Source: Prevotellaceae bacterium
GTDB lineage: Bacteria; Bacteroidota; Bacteroidia; Bacteroidales; Muribaculaceae
NCBI GenBank assembly: GCA_021772015.1
Contig: JAETNS010000001.1
Span: 186,001-250,000, forward strand
DNA length: 64,000 nucleotides
Reading direction: 5' to 3'
The notes beneath the pieces were generated by a model. That model was not told where the DNA came from and did not search any database. It worked only from the letters and a program-made list of their open reading frames with translations. A program made the position numbers and the translations under genes. Below are positions 19,221 through 33,850 of this stretch, piece after piece; positions within the stretch are counted from its first letter, which is position 1; every line of letters starts with the position of its first letter.

Positions 19221-22200
19221 ATGTCATCCAAAGCAAACACCGCAAAGCCCCGCGTAAATTTTGCCTCGGTAAAGAATCCGCTTCCTTACCCTGATTTCCT
19301 CGAGGTCCAGCTCAAGTCGTTCCAGGACTTCCTGCAACTCGACACCCCTCCCGAAAAAAGGAACAACGAGGGACTCTACAAGGTGTTCTCCGAGAATTTC
19401 CCGATCGCAGACACCCGTAATAACTTCGTGCTCGAATTCCTCGACTATTACATCGATCCGCCCCGTTACACTATCGAAGAGTGTCTGGAGCGCGGTCTGA
19501 CATACAGTGTGCCTTTGAAAGCGAAGCTTAAGCTTTACTGCACCGATCCCGATCACGAGGATTTCGCGACTGTGATTCAGGATGTATACCTCGGCCCGAT
19601 CCCTTATATGACCGAGAAGGGCACTTTCGTCATCAACGGAGCGGAGCGCGTCGTTGTGTCGCAGCTCCACCGTTCGCCGGGTGTATTCTTCGGACAGAGC
19701 ACCCACTCCAACGGCACGAAGCTTTATTCTGCCCGTATCATCCCCTTCCGCGGCTCTTGGATCGAGTTTGCGACGGACATCAACAATGTCATGTATGCCT
19801 ACATCGACCGCAAGAAGAAGCTCCCTGTGACGACTCTTCTGCGCGCTATCGGCCTCGAGACCGACAAGGACATCATCGACATTTTCGACCTGGCCGAAGA
19901 GGTCAAGGTCAACAAGACTAATTTGAAGAAGGCTCTCGGCCGCAAGCTTGCCGCCCGTGTGCTGCGCACTTGGGTGGAAGACTTTGTCGACGAGGATACC
20001 GGCGAGATGGTCTCCATCGAGCGTAACGAGGTTGTGATCGACCGCGAGAAGGAGCTTGACGAGGAGGGTATCGACCTCATTCTCGAATCGGGAGTGGATA
20101 CTATTCTGCTCCACAAGGAGGAAGCCAATTCGTCGGATTACGCCATCATCTTCAACACTCTACAGAAAGATACAACCAACTCCGAAAAGGAGGCTATACA
20201 ATATATATACAGGCAGCTGCGCAACGCCGAGCCGCCAGATGACGCTTCGGCCAGGGAGGTGATCACAAACCTCTTCTTCTCCGAGAAACGTTACGATCTC
20301 GGTGAGGTGGGCCGCTACCGTATCAACAAAAAGCTTTCCCTTGACACCTCGATGGATGTCAAGGTGCTTACCAAAGAGGACATCATCGAGATCATCAAGT
20401 ATCTGATCGAGCTGATCAACTCCAAGACCGATGTGGATGATATCGACCACCTGAGCAACCGCCGTGTCCGTACTGTCGGCGAGCAGCTCTACAACCAGTT
20501 CGGTGTCGGTCTTGCCCGCATGTCGCGTACTATCCGCGAGCGCATGAATGTCCGCGACAATGAGGTGTTCACCCCGATCGACCTGATCAACGCCAAGACG
20601 ATATCGTCGGTGATCAACACCTATTTCGGTACCAACGCACTGTCGCAGTTCATGGACCAGACCAATCCTCTGGCCGAGATCACCCACAAGCGCCGTCTGT
20701 CGGCCCTTGGCCCCGGCGGTCTGTCGCGCGAGCGTGCAGGCTTCGAGGTTCGAGACGTCCACTATACCCATTATGGCCGTCTCTGTCCGATCGAGACCCC
20801 TGAAGGTCCGAATATCGGTCTTATCTCCTCCCTTTGCGTTTACGCCAAGATCAATGACCTCGGCTTTATCGAGACACCTTACCGCAAGGTTGAGAATGGC
20901 GTTGTCGATCTCGACAACAATGATGTCACCTATCTCACCGCCGAGATGGAGGAGGGCAAGATGATTGCTCAAGGCAACGCGCCTGTTCATGAAGATGGAT
21001 CGTTCATCAATCCGAAGGTCAAGGCGCGTCAGGATGCCGACTTCCCGATCGTGCCCGGCAATGAGATCGAGCTGATGGATGTGTCTCCCCAGCAGATCGC
21101 GTCAATAGCCGCGTCGCTTATCCCCTTCCTGGAACATGACGACGCTAACCGCGCGCTGATGGGATCCAACATGATGCGCCAGGCTGTGCCTCTGATGCGT
21201 TCGGAGGCTCCAATCGTCGGTACCGGCATCGAGGGGCAGCTCGTACGCGACTCCCGCACCCAGATCATGGCCGAGGGAGACGGAGTCATCGAGTTTGTCG
21301 ACGCGACTACGATCCGCATCCGTTACGACCGCACCGACGAAGAGGAATTTGTCTCCTTCGAGGATGCCGTCAAGGAATACAACATACCGAAATGGCGCAA
21401 AACCAACCAGTCGACAACCATCGACCTGCGCCCGATCTGTTCCCGTGGCCAGCGTGTTTCCAAGGGTGACATCCTGACCGAGGGTTACGCCACCGAGAAT
21501 GGAGAACTCGCCCTCGGTCGCAACCTGAAAGTGGCTTTCATGCCCTGGAAAGGTTACAACTATGAGGATGCCATTGTGCTCAACGAGCGTATGGTCAAGG
21601 AAGACATCCTTACCTCCGTCCATGTTGATGAATATTCCCTTGAAGTCCGCGAGACCAAGCGAGGAATGGAGGAACTCACTTCCGATATCCCCAATGTCTC
21701 CGAGGATGCCACCAAGGATCTCGACGAACGCGGTATCATACGTCTGGGAGCGCATGTGGTTCCCGGTGACATCATGATCGGTAAGATCACCCCTAAAGGT
21801 GAGTCTGATCCCACCCCCGAGGAGAAACTGCTCCGCGCGATCTTCGGCGACAAGGCCGGCGACGTGAAGGATGCTTCACTCAAGGCTTCCCCGTCGCTCA
21901 AAGGTGTCGTCATCGGCACCAACCTATTCTCGCGCGCCAACAAGACCGGCCGCCGCAACAAAGCCACCCAGGCTCTGCTGCCTAAACTCGACGAAGAGTA
22001 TGAGGAACGTCTCAACAGTCTGAAAGATCTGTTGGTCAACAAGCTGATGGTTCTCACCGAGGGCCGTACATCTGCCGGAGTCAAGGATTTCCTTGGTACT
22101 GACATCATTCCCAAGGGAGCGAATTTCGTACCGTCAGTCCTTAAAGGTATCGACTATGACACCATCAACCTCTCGAAATGGACAGCTGACGCTCACCAGA

Positions 22201-23042
22201 ACGACCTCATCCGCCAGACAATTGTCAACTACCTCCGCAAGTCGAAGGAGATCGACGCAGAGCTGCGCCGCAAGAAGTTCGACATCTCCATAGGTGACGA
22301 GCTCCCCTCCGGCATCATACAGATCGCCAAGGTCTATATCGCCAAGAAGCGTAAGATCGGTGTGGGCGACAAGATGGCCGGCCGTCACGGTAACAAGGGT
22401 ATCGTCTCACGCGTTGTCCGCCAGGAAGACATGCCGTTCCTCGCTGACGGCACGCCGGTCGATATATGCCTCAACCCTCTGGGTGTGCCTTCACGTATGA
22501 ACCTGGGGCAGATCTTCGAGACCGTCCTCGGATGGGCAGGCCGTGAGCTTGGCGAGAAATTCGCCACTCCCATCTTCGACGGAGCGACAATGGATGACCT
22601 CAACGAATGGACCGACAAGGCCGGCCTTCCCCGTTACGGAAAGACCTATCTCTACGACGGCGGAACAGGTGAGCGTTTCGACCAGCCCGCTACTGTCGGT
22701 GTGATCTACATGCTCAAACTCGGTCACATGGTCGAGGACAAGATGCATGCCCGTTCGATCGGCCCGTACTCCCTCATCACCCAGCAGCCTCTCGGCGGTA
22801 AGGCCCAGTTCGGAGGTCAGCGTTTCGGAGAGATGGAGGTCTGGGCGCTCGAGGCATTCGGCGCGTCCCATATCCTCCAGGAGATCCTGACGATCAAGTC
22901 AGACGATGTCACCGGACGTTCCAAGGCTTATGAGGCCATCGTCAAGGGAGAACCGATGCCGACTCCCGGTATTCCGGAATCCCTCAACGTGCTCCTCCAC
23001 GAGCTTCAGGGTCTCGGTCTGAGCATCAACCTTGAGCAATAA
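19221..23042 (+). CDS. rpoB: DNA-directed RNA polymerase subunit beta
   Basis: 1273 aa; [42 protein letters not shown]. Confidence 0.99.
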   Translation: MSSKANTAKPRVNFASVKNPLPYPDFLEVQLKSFQDFLQLDTPPEKRNNEGLYKVFSENFPIADTRNNFVLEFLDYYIDPPRYTIEECLERGLTYSVPLKAKLKLYCTDPDHEDFATVIQDVYLGPIPYMTEKGTFVINGAERVVVSQLHRSPGVFFGQSTHSNGTKLYSARIIPFRGSWIEFATDINNVMYAYIDRKKKLPVTTLLRAIGLETDKDIIDIFDLAEEVKVNKTNLKKALGRKLAARVLRTWVEDFVDEDTGEMVSIERNEVVIDREKELDEEGIDLILESGVDTILLHKEEANSSDYAIIFNTLQKDTTNSEKEAIQYIYRQLRNAEPPDDASAREVITNLFFSEKRYDLGEVGRYRINKKLSLDTSMDVKVLTKEDIIEIIKYLIELINSKTDVDDIDHLSNRRVRTVGEQLYNQFGVGLARMSRTIRERMNVRDNEVFTPIDLINAKTISSVINTYFGTNALSQFMDQTNPLAEITHKRRLSALGPGGLSRERAGFEVRDVHYTHYGRLCPIETPEGPNIGLISSLCVYAKINDLGFIETPYRKVENGVVDLDNNDVTYLTAEMEEGKMIAQGNAPVHEDGSFINPKVKARQDADFPIVPGNEIELMDVSPQQIASIAASLIPFLEHDDANRALMGSNMMRQAVPLMRSEAPIVGTGIEGQLVRDSRTQIMAEGDGVIEFVDATTIRIRYDRTDEEEFVSFEDAVKEYNIPKWRKTNQSTTIDLRPICSRGQRVSKGDILTEGYATENGELALGRNLKVAFMPWKGYNYEDAIVLNERMVKEDILTSVHVDEYSLEVRETKRGMEELTSDIPNVSEDATKDLDERGIIRLGAHVVPGDIMIGKITPKGESDPTPEEKLLRAIFGDKAGDVKDASLKASPSLKGVVIGTNLFSRANKTGRRNKATQALLPKLDEEYEERLNSLKDLLVNKLMVLTEGRTSAGVKDFLGTDIIPKGANFVPSVLKGIDYDTINLSKWTADAHQNDLIRQTIVNYLRKSKEIDAELRRKKFDISIGDELPSGIIQIAKVYIAKKRKIGVGDKMAGRHGNKGIVSRVVRQEDMPFLADGTPVDICLNPLGVPSRMNLGQIFETVLGWAGRELGEKFATPIFDGATMDDLNEWTDKAGLPRYGKTYLYDGGTGERFDQPATVGVIYMLKLGHMVEDKMHARSIGPYSLITQQPLGGKAQFGGQRFGEMEVWALEAFGASHILQEILTIKSDDVTGRSKAYEAIVKGEPMPTPGIPESLNVLLHELQGLGLSINLEQ

Positions 23043-23140
23043 TACGCCGATTTTCCCGTTATTAATATCCCCGGCTTGGAAGCCGGGGATCTCCGACGGG
23101 GAATCAGATATTTTTTCAGCTAAAAACACCAACAACATAT

Positions 23141-27454
<4,314 letters not shown>

Positions 27455-27484
27455 CGACAGTCAGACACATAAGTTATAAAACGA

Positions 27485-27523
27485 AAAAGGCGGCTGATCC
27501 ATCAGGATCGGTCGCCTTTTTTA
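27485..27523 (+). terminator. Intrinsic terminator downstream of rpoC
   Basis: AAAAAGGCGGCTGATCC-ATCA-GGATCGGTCGCCTTTTTT. Confidence 0.85.
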
Positions 27524-27585
27524 TAAGAGAGTGTTTAATAACCACTGCCTTATTGCCATACTGAAATTGTTAAAAATAAGGAAGA

Positions 27586-27617
27586 TTTTGTGGATATGTG
27601 AAAAAGTTGTAAATTTG
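27586..27617 (+). promoter_or_regulatory. Bacteroidetes-type promoter driving candidate ncRNA
   Basis: TTTTG (27586-27590), 19-nt spacer, TAAATTTG (27610-27617). Confidence 0.65.
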
Positions 27618-27623
27618 CAGAGT

Positions 27624-27931
27624 CGGTTAGCCCGGAGGGGCAGACCGGTTACATATGTAAAGAACGTTTCATGACGTTTGTCTTCTATCCTTAAAATTCT
27701 CGCAAAATTTCAAGACAGAGAAGATGATGCAACGAAACCGTTCGCGCTGATTGTGGAAATCAATCTCCATTTTCGCGCTGGCTGCCCCGACTTTCGGGAG
27801 ATGTCGGCATGGAAAATGGTGTTTTCCATATCCAAGGCGTGGGCTGACTGACGTTGCTTATCCTCTGTCGATGGCAATGCGAGAAGCCTTAAGGATGGGA
27901 TAAGCAAAGTGATGCAGATCCCGCCTTTTTT
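27624..27931 (+). ncRNA. Candidate structured non-coding RNA (6S-like possible, unproven)
   Basis: Own promoter; nested long-range pairings ATCCTTAA/TTAAGGAT, TTCTCGC/GCGAGAA, GACAGAG/CTCTGTC, GCAACG/CGTTGC; ends in GGGAT..ATCCC-GCC-TTTTTT. Confidence 0.55.
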
Positions 27932-28027
27932 ATGTATGTAGACACACAAGGAAGAATATCTCATCGGCGGCGAGGGATCGGCCGCCCCCAGCAGTTGCCC
28001 CCGACACGAACTTAGGGGATACCAATT

Positions 28028-28558
28028 ATGAAAAGCAGGTTACTCCTGTCTCTTGCTGTGGCTGTGCTGGCCTCCTCCCTGCCGGCCTTCGCCCAGAAGA
28101 AAGATCCCAATCCCAAGAAATGGGAAGCCGCACAGGCTCGAATGATTCAGCCTGAAGTACGCTCGTTTGTCACCCCACAGATCTGCGACATACAGATGTT
28201 GAGCAAGACGAGGGAATCGTATGGCCCATACTATTTCCCTTTAAGTAATTCGATCGACTCGAATGTGACAAAGGGTGAGATTGAGAATGATGAAAAGAGA
28301 GCCATGTATCGTGCTTGCCAGGAGGCAGATGCCGATGCCATCATCGAGCCACTGTTTGACTCATATGTGTATGATAAGGATACCAAGACTCTTGTTGTGG
28401 AATTATCAGGATATCCGGTGAAATACACCAATTTCCGTCCTGCCTCCAAGGATGAAATCCAGATGATTCAGGTTGTCTATCCACAGTCGACTTCAGTTCT
28501 CGTTCACGCTGATCCCAATCAGGTCGCATTGCCCAAGCAGGAGGGTTCTACCAAATAA
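28028..28558 (+). CDS. Secreted/periplasmic hypothetical protein
   Basis: Signal peptide MKSRLLLSLAVAVLASSLPAFAQ; no family recognised. Confidence 0.7.
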   Translation: MKSRLLLSLAVAVLASSLPAFAQKKDPNPKKWEAAQARMIQPEVRSFVTPQICDIQMLSKTRESYGPYYFPLSNSIDSNVTKGEIENDEKRAMYRACQEADADAIIEPLFDSYVYDKDTKTLVVELSGYPVKYTNFRPASKDEIQMIQVVYPQSTSVLVHADPNQVALPKQEGSTK

Positions 28559-28636
28559 CCTTGTCAGACGACAACATATAGCATACAAATCTAAACCAAA
28601 CCTATGGGGATTCCCCCCGAATAAAATTTTTCGCAT

Positions 28637-29389
28637 ATGAAAAAGTTTTTGTTATTCGCGGCTGCGGTTGTAATGGCCGTTTCCGCTTCTTCACAGGTTG
28701 TGACTTCCTATTCTTACAACAAATCAAAAAGTGCCACTATGTGGTATGCCCGTCTGGGGCTGTCGGTCAACAATGTGACCGGCGGAGACATGGTAAAGTC
28801 GATCAACGACTTTGATGACTACACTGAAACCTCTTTGGGCAGCCGCACCGGGATGTCTATCGACTTCGGTTTCCAACGTCCCATCTCCAACTTCGGTCTC
28901 TACTGGGGGATGGAGCTAGGTATCGGTACCCGTGGGGCTTCCTACAAGGAGACTGACCGAGAAGATAGCGACGAGTGGGAAAAGGGAAAACTCCTTGCCT
29001 GGAATGTGAAATACTCACCTTTCACATTCGGTTACAAGTACTCCGTCACGGATGACCTGAAACTTGACGCTCATCTTGGTATCTACGCCAGCTATGATTT
29101 CGCCGGTACCAAGATGAAAATGGAGGATAGTGACGGAGACAAATGGGATTGGGATGACTTTGAGGATGACTGGGACTATCTCAAGGTTGACGCAGGTATC
29201 CAGGCCGGTATCGGTATCTGGTGGAAACGTTTCAATCTCGACTTTACCTACCAGCGAGGTTTTGTACCGATGTGCAAGCCCACTGTGGAATATTCCATAT
29301 ATTCCAATGGATACTACGTGGGTCACGAATCCGAAACCTACAAGCTGTACTCCAGCAACTTCATGATCCGTCTCGGAGTCGCATTCTGA
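28637..29389 (+). CDS. Outer membrane beta-barrel protein (PorT/OmpW-like size)
   Basis: Signal peptide, alternating beta pattern, terminal FMIRLGVAF typical of OM barrel C-terminus. Confidence 0.75.
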   Translation: MKKFLLFAAAVVMAVSASSQVVTSYSYNKSKSATMWYARLGLSVNNVTGGDMVKSINDFDDYTETSLGSRTGMSIDFGFQRPISNFGLYWGMELGIGTRGASYKETDREDSDEWEKGKLLAWNVKYSPFTFGYKYSVTDDLKLDAHLGIYASYDFAGTKMKMEDSDGDKWDWDDFEDDWDYLKVDAGIQAGIGIWWKRFNLDFTYQRGFVPMCKPTVEYSIYSNGYYVGHESETYKLYSSNFMIRLGVAF

Positions 29390-29532
29390 TGACATTATAT
29401 AGTCAACACAATAAGATGTAAAACCTGAGGGACAAAGGCATGGCTGATAACCTGTTGAAGGCGAAAAGCCATGCCTCCCTTTTTACAGTCAAACCACATT
29501 CCATCCACTAACATGTCAACAATCGTATCTAT

Positions 29533-30381
29533 ATGAAATATTCAATATCAGACCGGATCGCAGGCAGGCGATATCGCCGGATGACCATTATCCCGATTCT
29601 TTTACTCTGCGCTATGCTTGCCGCTCCGTCGGCGATGGCGTTCAAGTTGAAATTGAAGAAAGAGGATAAACCTACGGTTGATTTCGCCGCCTGGGTAAAA
29701 TCAATGGAGCTTCCGTCGACCGACGAGACGGGGAATCGGCTGTTTTACCCGACCAACAATACGGACGACAGTGTGGCGGTTGTGGTGGCTTCCTTGCCTG
29801 TGGAAAAGCTGTCGGCCGAGCAAGCATTCTATGCCGCGATGTTGTATGCAGTGAGCAATCTTGATGAAGAGAGCGGCGACTGCGTGCTTGCGGTTGACTA
29901 CGACAAGAGATCTTTCGTCATCCTTTTGCGCTCCACCCAAGGGGCATCTACCCGCGAGACAACCTATGCCCGCAATCTACGCGTCGAGGCACGTGACGGA
30001 GGGTTGGATTGCCGTGTCACCGGGATTTCAGCCAAATACCGGGACAAGGGGATAATACCCCGCACGGTCGCGCTTGAAAAGCTCCATCCCGAATCCAATG
30101 ACCGTCATGCCGAACTGGTCACGGAATTCACGCGGGTCAACTCCGATTATCTTAACGCGATGGCTTCTTATGCGGCAAGTCGCGGAGATGTCTCGATCAC
30201 TCATCTGCGGGATATCAGGGAGAGTAAGGTCGTGACGGGGATGAATCCCGACGAAGTGACCTTGGTGAAAGGCGCTCCTTTCGAGGTCCGCAAGTCAGGT
30301 GAACGTCTACGGTGGATTTATGGAGACGGCAGTGTGGTGATTTTCACCGACGGCAAAGTCACAAGGGTGACAGGAGGTTGA
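29533..30381 (+). CDS. Secreted hypothetical protein
   Basis: N-terminal signal/TM (IIPILLLCAMLAAPSAMAFKLKLK). Confidence 0.65.
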   Translation: MKYSISDRIAGRRYRRMTIIPILLLCAMLAAPSAMAFKLKLKKEDKPTVDFAAWVKSMELPSTDETGNRLFYPTNNTDDSVAVVVASLPVEKLSAEQAFYAAMLYAVSNLDEESGDCVLAVDYDKRSFVILLRSTQGASTRETTYARNLRVEARDGGLDCRVTGISAKYRDKGIIPRTVALEKLHPESNDRHAELVTEFTRVNSDYLNAMASYAASRGDVSITHLRDIRESKVVTGMNPDEVTLVKGAPFEVRKSGERLRWIYGDGSVVIFTDGKVTRVTGG

Positions 30382-30496
30382 AAAAAGGCTTCTTTTGACA
30401 TTCTTATGCCGGGTATCGATCAATCGATGCCCGGTTTTTTGTTGGGTGACAATAATTATTTTTAGAAATCTATAAAATAAAATTTCTTAAAAATTA

Positions 30497-30558
30497 TTTT
30501 GAGTTCCAAATAGATGGTGTTACCTTTGTGGCGAAGATCAGTCTCATCTCCGAAACTG
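30497..30558 (+). promoter_or_regulatory. Promoter plus 5'UTR hairpin module, copy 1 (upstream of OM barrel 1)
   Basis: TTTG, 19-nt spacer, TACCTTTG (30521-30528), imperfect inverted repeat CAGTCTCA-TCTC-CGAAACTG (30539-30558); similar to copy 2 at 33080-33140. Confidence 0.65.
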
Positions 30559-30593
30559 ACCAGTGCAAATCTAATAAACCAAAACTCATTTAG

Positions 30594-33029
30594 ATGAAAA
30601 GAGTGCCTGACAATCAGATTCCCGATATAGGTCAATCCATTATGCGATTTTTCCCTTATCGTTGCAGCAAGCGGTTCTTATCAGCCTGCGTGATCTTTTT
30701 TTGTAGTACCATTTGCTCCTTGGCCCAGATAAAAGGTAGGGTTGTAGATGACAAAGATGTTGCGGTGGAGGGCGCGGCGGTAGTGGCGTTGCAATTGCCA
30801 GACAGCATTTATCTCGGAGGAGCGTTATCAGATCAGGAGGGCGGTTTCGTCATTAAAGAGGTGTCGACGAAAAAAAGTGTGGTTCTGCGGGCCGAGGCGA
30901 TCGGTTATGAAAAAACGACAGTTGAGGTATCGGGTGACTCATATCCGAAAATAATCCTGCGACATAATGGGATAGCTCTTGACGAGGTTGTTGTCGAAGC
31001 ACCCAAACTGACGGTATCTCCGGGGAAATTCACATTTTATCCCGGCGATATAATCAAGGATGTCAATGACGCGTTTTCGGTGCTGAAATACGTTCCGTTG
31101 ACAAGACTTGACGAGATGAGGAATGATGTCTCGATACTCGGGGAAGCGACCAAAATTCTGATCAACGGGAAAGAGCCTATCATGTCTTCCGATGGCATAA
31201 TGCAGATGTTGCGGGGGTCCGATGCCGCGAGGATAAAGAAGGTTGAGTTGATATTGCAACCGGGAATCGCTCGGCAAGGAGAGGGTCCAATATTGAATAT
31301 CGTCATTGCTCCCCGGACAGGAAGCATGGGTACCGCCGACCTTACCATGACATGTAATCAGAAGTTCTCATCGCGTCTGCAGTCATGGTATGGAGGCGAG
31401 TGGGACAAATGGCAGTTCTCAGCCAATATATACTTAACGGAGTCGCAAGACAAGCGGGAAAGGGAATCCACCTACACTACTTACGGCTTGTCTTCTTCGG
31501 AATCAGCCTATGACAACCTCGGCGTGACTTCTATTATAAGCAAGCATTCAACAAGCAAGGCTGAAACAACCTCCTATTCTATCGCGGGAAATGTCGGGAC
31601 AAGTGTTGATCTTGGTCATGACAACTCTCTCGGAATGTCGGTTAGAGCCGATATGGGCAGCAGTGACGGTAACACAACGGATGTCATAAGATTTTCGCCC
31701 GGTGATGCCGTCAATGTGGCCGATAACCGGTCAAAGTCGCCATTCAGGCCGGGATGGATACTCGGGCGACTGAACTATGACCACAATCTCGATTCCCTTG
31801 GAAGTCAATTGAGGCTGTCGGCTTTTTACCAAGGGCATTTCGACCGTGAGGAGGTCTCATTCATTCCTGTCAGTGTGATGCAGGCTTACAAAACAGCCTC
31901 TGACATCAATGCGATACAGGTGAAAGGTGACTGGAACAAGTATTTCAACGACAGGGCGAGCATAGATCTTGGTTTCGACTCATTCCATGACCGGATCAAG
32001 CGTCAGATGCGCAGAAGTGCCGACGGTTCCCTCTCCGGCTTATTGAGTCTCGATGACGATCTGCGGCAATTGCAGACACAGTTTGACATTTTCCTCTCAG
32101 GGGAATATGAGTTCTCATCCCTATTCTCCATGAGTGCCGGGGCCAGAGGAAGATGGTACCGCCGCGAGATCGACCAGTATGTACAGAGTGTCAACCGAAA
32201 GTTCGAGGATTTCTATATTCTTCCGACTCTGTCGGCGAGCTTCGCTTTCAATCAGAATAATATGGCCACGGTCGGTTACACCGCCACTGTGGAGCAACCG
32301 CGTTATTTCAACACCAATCCGATCTCCTACTGGCTGTCACCCGATTATTATTACACAGGAAATCCCGACCTGAAAGCGAGCAACGTACATACATTTTATC
32401 TCAACTATTTCCTTTTGCAGAAAATCAACTTCGGGGCCAAAGGGATCCTGAAAGACAATCTCGTGCAACACGCCACATTGCCCGGAGAAAACGGTGTGAC
32501 ATACCAGAAACCGATGGAGGTCAGCAACTCAAAGGAGTTTGAACTGACCGCAGGCTATTCCGACGCGTTTTTCTCCCACCGGTGGAGCATCTACGCCAAT
32601 GCCACCTATAATCTTAGCCGTCTCGACGACAGCAACCTTCCGGTCTCAATGACACGCAGCTCGGAAACCAATTCTAAATTGCGGCTTTACCTCTCCACTG
32701 ATCTTACCTTAGGGAGCGACAGGTCATGGTCGATCGGGCTTGCCGGCAGTTATCAGTCACCCGTCCATACGGCCTTTAACAATCATAAAGGATACGGGGA
32801 TATCGACCTTACGATCTTCAAACATTTCAAATTCGGGGGTAGGCTGATGGTCATGTTCTACAATATACTCAACCACAAGACCAAGTCATGGTATGATTGC
32901 GAGGCTTATTCCCAGTCATCGCGCTGGCTTACGGGCTATCGCTCGATAGTTGTAAAATTCGACATATCTTTCGGTAAGAGTTTCCGTATGCGCAGCAACC
33001 CCTCCTATGGCGAAGTCGACGGCCGTTGA
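30594..33029 (+). CDS. TonB-dependent-receptor-like outer membrane beta-barrel with CarboxypepD_reg N-domain (OM barrel 1)
   Basis: AQIKGRVVDDKDVAVEGAAVVALQLPDS..., plug-like region (ALDEVVVEAPKLTVSPGKFTFYPGDIIKDVNDAFSVLKYVP), barrel with ISYWLSPDYYYTGNPDLKASNVHTFYLNYF; paralogous to 35287-37683. Confidence 0.88.
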   Translation: MKRVPDNQIPDIGQSIMRFFPYRCSKRFLSACVIFFCSTICSLAQIKGRVVDDKDVAVEGAAVVALQLPDSIYLGGALSDQEGGFVIKEVSTKKSVVLRAEAIGYEKTTVEVSGDSYPKIILRHNGIALDEVVVEAPKLTVSPGKFTFYPGDIIKDVNDAFSVLKYVPLTRLDEMRNDVSILGEATKILINGKEPIMSSDGIMQMLRGSDAARIKKVELILQPGIARQGEGPILNIVIAPRTGSMGTADLTMTCNQKFSSRLQSWYGGEWDKWQFSANIYLTESQDKRERESTYTTYGLSSSESAYDNLGVTSIISKHSTSKAETTSYSIAGNVGTSVDLGHDNSLGMSVRADMGSSDGNTTDVIRFSPGDAVNVADNRSKSPFRPGWILGRLNYDHNLDSLGSQLRLSAFYQGHFDREEVSFIPVSVMQAYKTASDINAIQVKGDWNKYFNDRASIDLGFDSFHDRIKRQMRRSADGSLSGLLSLDDDLRQLQTQFDIFLSGEYEFSSLFSMSAGARGRWYRREIDQYVQSVNRKFEDFYILPTLSASFAFNQNNMATVGYTATVEQPRYFNTNPISYWLSPDYYYTGNPDLKASNVHTFYLNYFLLQKINFGAKGILKDNLVQHATLPGENGVTYQKPMEVSNSKEFELTAGYSDAFFSHRWSIYANATYNLSRLDDSNLPVSMTRSSETNSKLRLYLSTDLTLGSDRSWSIGLAGSYQSPVHTAFNNHKGYGDIDLTIFKHFKFGGRLMVMFYNILNHKTKSWYDCEAYSQSSRWLTGYRSIVVKFDISFGKSFRMRSNPSYGEVDGR

Positions 33030-33079
33030 TGTCCCAAAAATTATTTTAGAAAAAAGTTTTTCAGTTTTCTTAAAAATTG

Positions 33080-33140
33080 TTTGGAATTTCAAAAATATCA
33101 TTATATCTTTGTGAACGGGTAAGTTTCGTCTCCGAAACTT
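33080..33140 (+). promoter_or_regulatory. Promoter plus 5'UTR hairpin module, copy 2 (upstream of precursor 1)
   Basis: TTTG (33080-33083), 20-nt spacer, TATCTTTG (33104-33111), perfect inverted repeat AAGTTTCG-TCTC-CGAAACTT (33121-33140). Confidence 0.7.
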
Positions 33141-33171
33141 GCCGGTGCGTCAATCATCAAAACTCTGACCA

Positions 33172-33477
33172 ATGAAAACAGAAAGAGACAATCAGCTTGC
33201 CAGAGTGGAGCAATTCCTCGGCAAACTCCGGAAATCAGAATCCTCCGACTCGGTGATCCTCCTCGGCTCCGAAATGGAAACCATCGGCGCGTCCAATTCC
33301 AAGGATAAGGTGCCAACAAATGGCAATTGTACTAACAACAGGCCAGAAAATTGTCGTTTATCTAATGGTAATTGCGCCAATTATGAGAGTGCGTGTGGTA
33401 CTTCCTCCAATGTCAAATGCCTGAATTTAGACAGAAAAATGGAGGCGGATGACTGGCAGCCCCATAAAGGATCCTGA
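33172..33477 (+). CDS. Putative RiPP precursor peptide 1
   Basis: 101 aa; leader NQLARVEQFLGKLRKSESSDSVILLGSEMETIGA; core with 5 Cys (NCTNNRPENCRLSNGNCANYESACGTSSNVKCLN); adjacent to rSAM/SPASM and PCAT genes. Confidence 0.75.
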   Translation: MKTERDNQLARVEQFLGKLRKSESSDSVILLGSEMETIGASNSKDKVPTNGNCTNNRPENCRLSNGNCANYESACGTSSNVKCLNLDRKMEADDWQPHKGS

Positions 33478-33557
33478 TCATATTTTATATCCCTCCGTAT
33501 AACAGTATCGTCGTGGTCACTCCGACCTCGACACCTCAACTCTAAATATCTTTGTTT

Positions 33558-33842
33558 ATGAAACAACCAAACCAACTTGCCAGAGTGGAGCAATTCCTCG
33601 GCAATCTCCAAAAAGATGCGAACTCTGCGTCCGTGATTTTGTTGGACTCAGAAATGGAATCCAATGGTTCCAATGGCGTTAGTCCCAAAGCTAATGCTGT
33701 ATGTACAAATACAGAGGCTGCAGCCTGTGGATCAAATGGGAAATGTGCCAATTTCGGTAAGGCCTGTGGGGGTGCATCCAATGCATCAAAATGCGATAAT
33801 TTTGTAGAAGTTGTAAGTAAGGACCCTTGTTCAGCTAGGTAA
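33558..33842 (+). CDS. Putative RiPP precursor peptide 2
   Basis: ATG start at 33558; leader NQLARVEQFLGNLQKDANSASVILLDSEMESNGS; core with 6 Cys (VCTNTEAAACGSNGKCANFGKACGGASNASKCDN...DPCSAR). Confidence 0.78.
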   Translation: MKQPNQLARVEQFLGNLQKDANSASVILLDSEMESNGSNGVSPKANAVCTNTEAAACGSNGKCANFGKACGGASNASKCDNFVEVVSKDPCSAR

Positions 33843-33850
33843 CTTATCGT

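Noticed and set aside
33547-33554. TATCTTTG just before precursor 2 as a separate promoter.
   Set aside because: Only 3 nt before the ATG and no TTTG-like -33 element about 19 nt upstream; probably chance.
33192-33781. Minus-strand ORFs opposite the two precursor peptides.
   Set aside because: They share the same repeat only because the precursor leaders are duplicated; the plus-strand reading has operon context and conserved Cys pattern.
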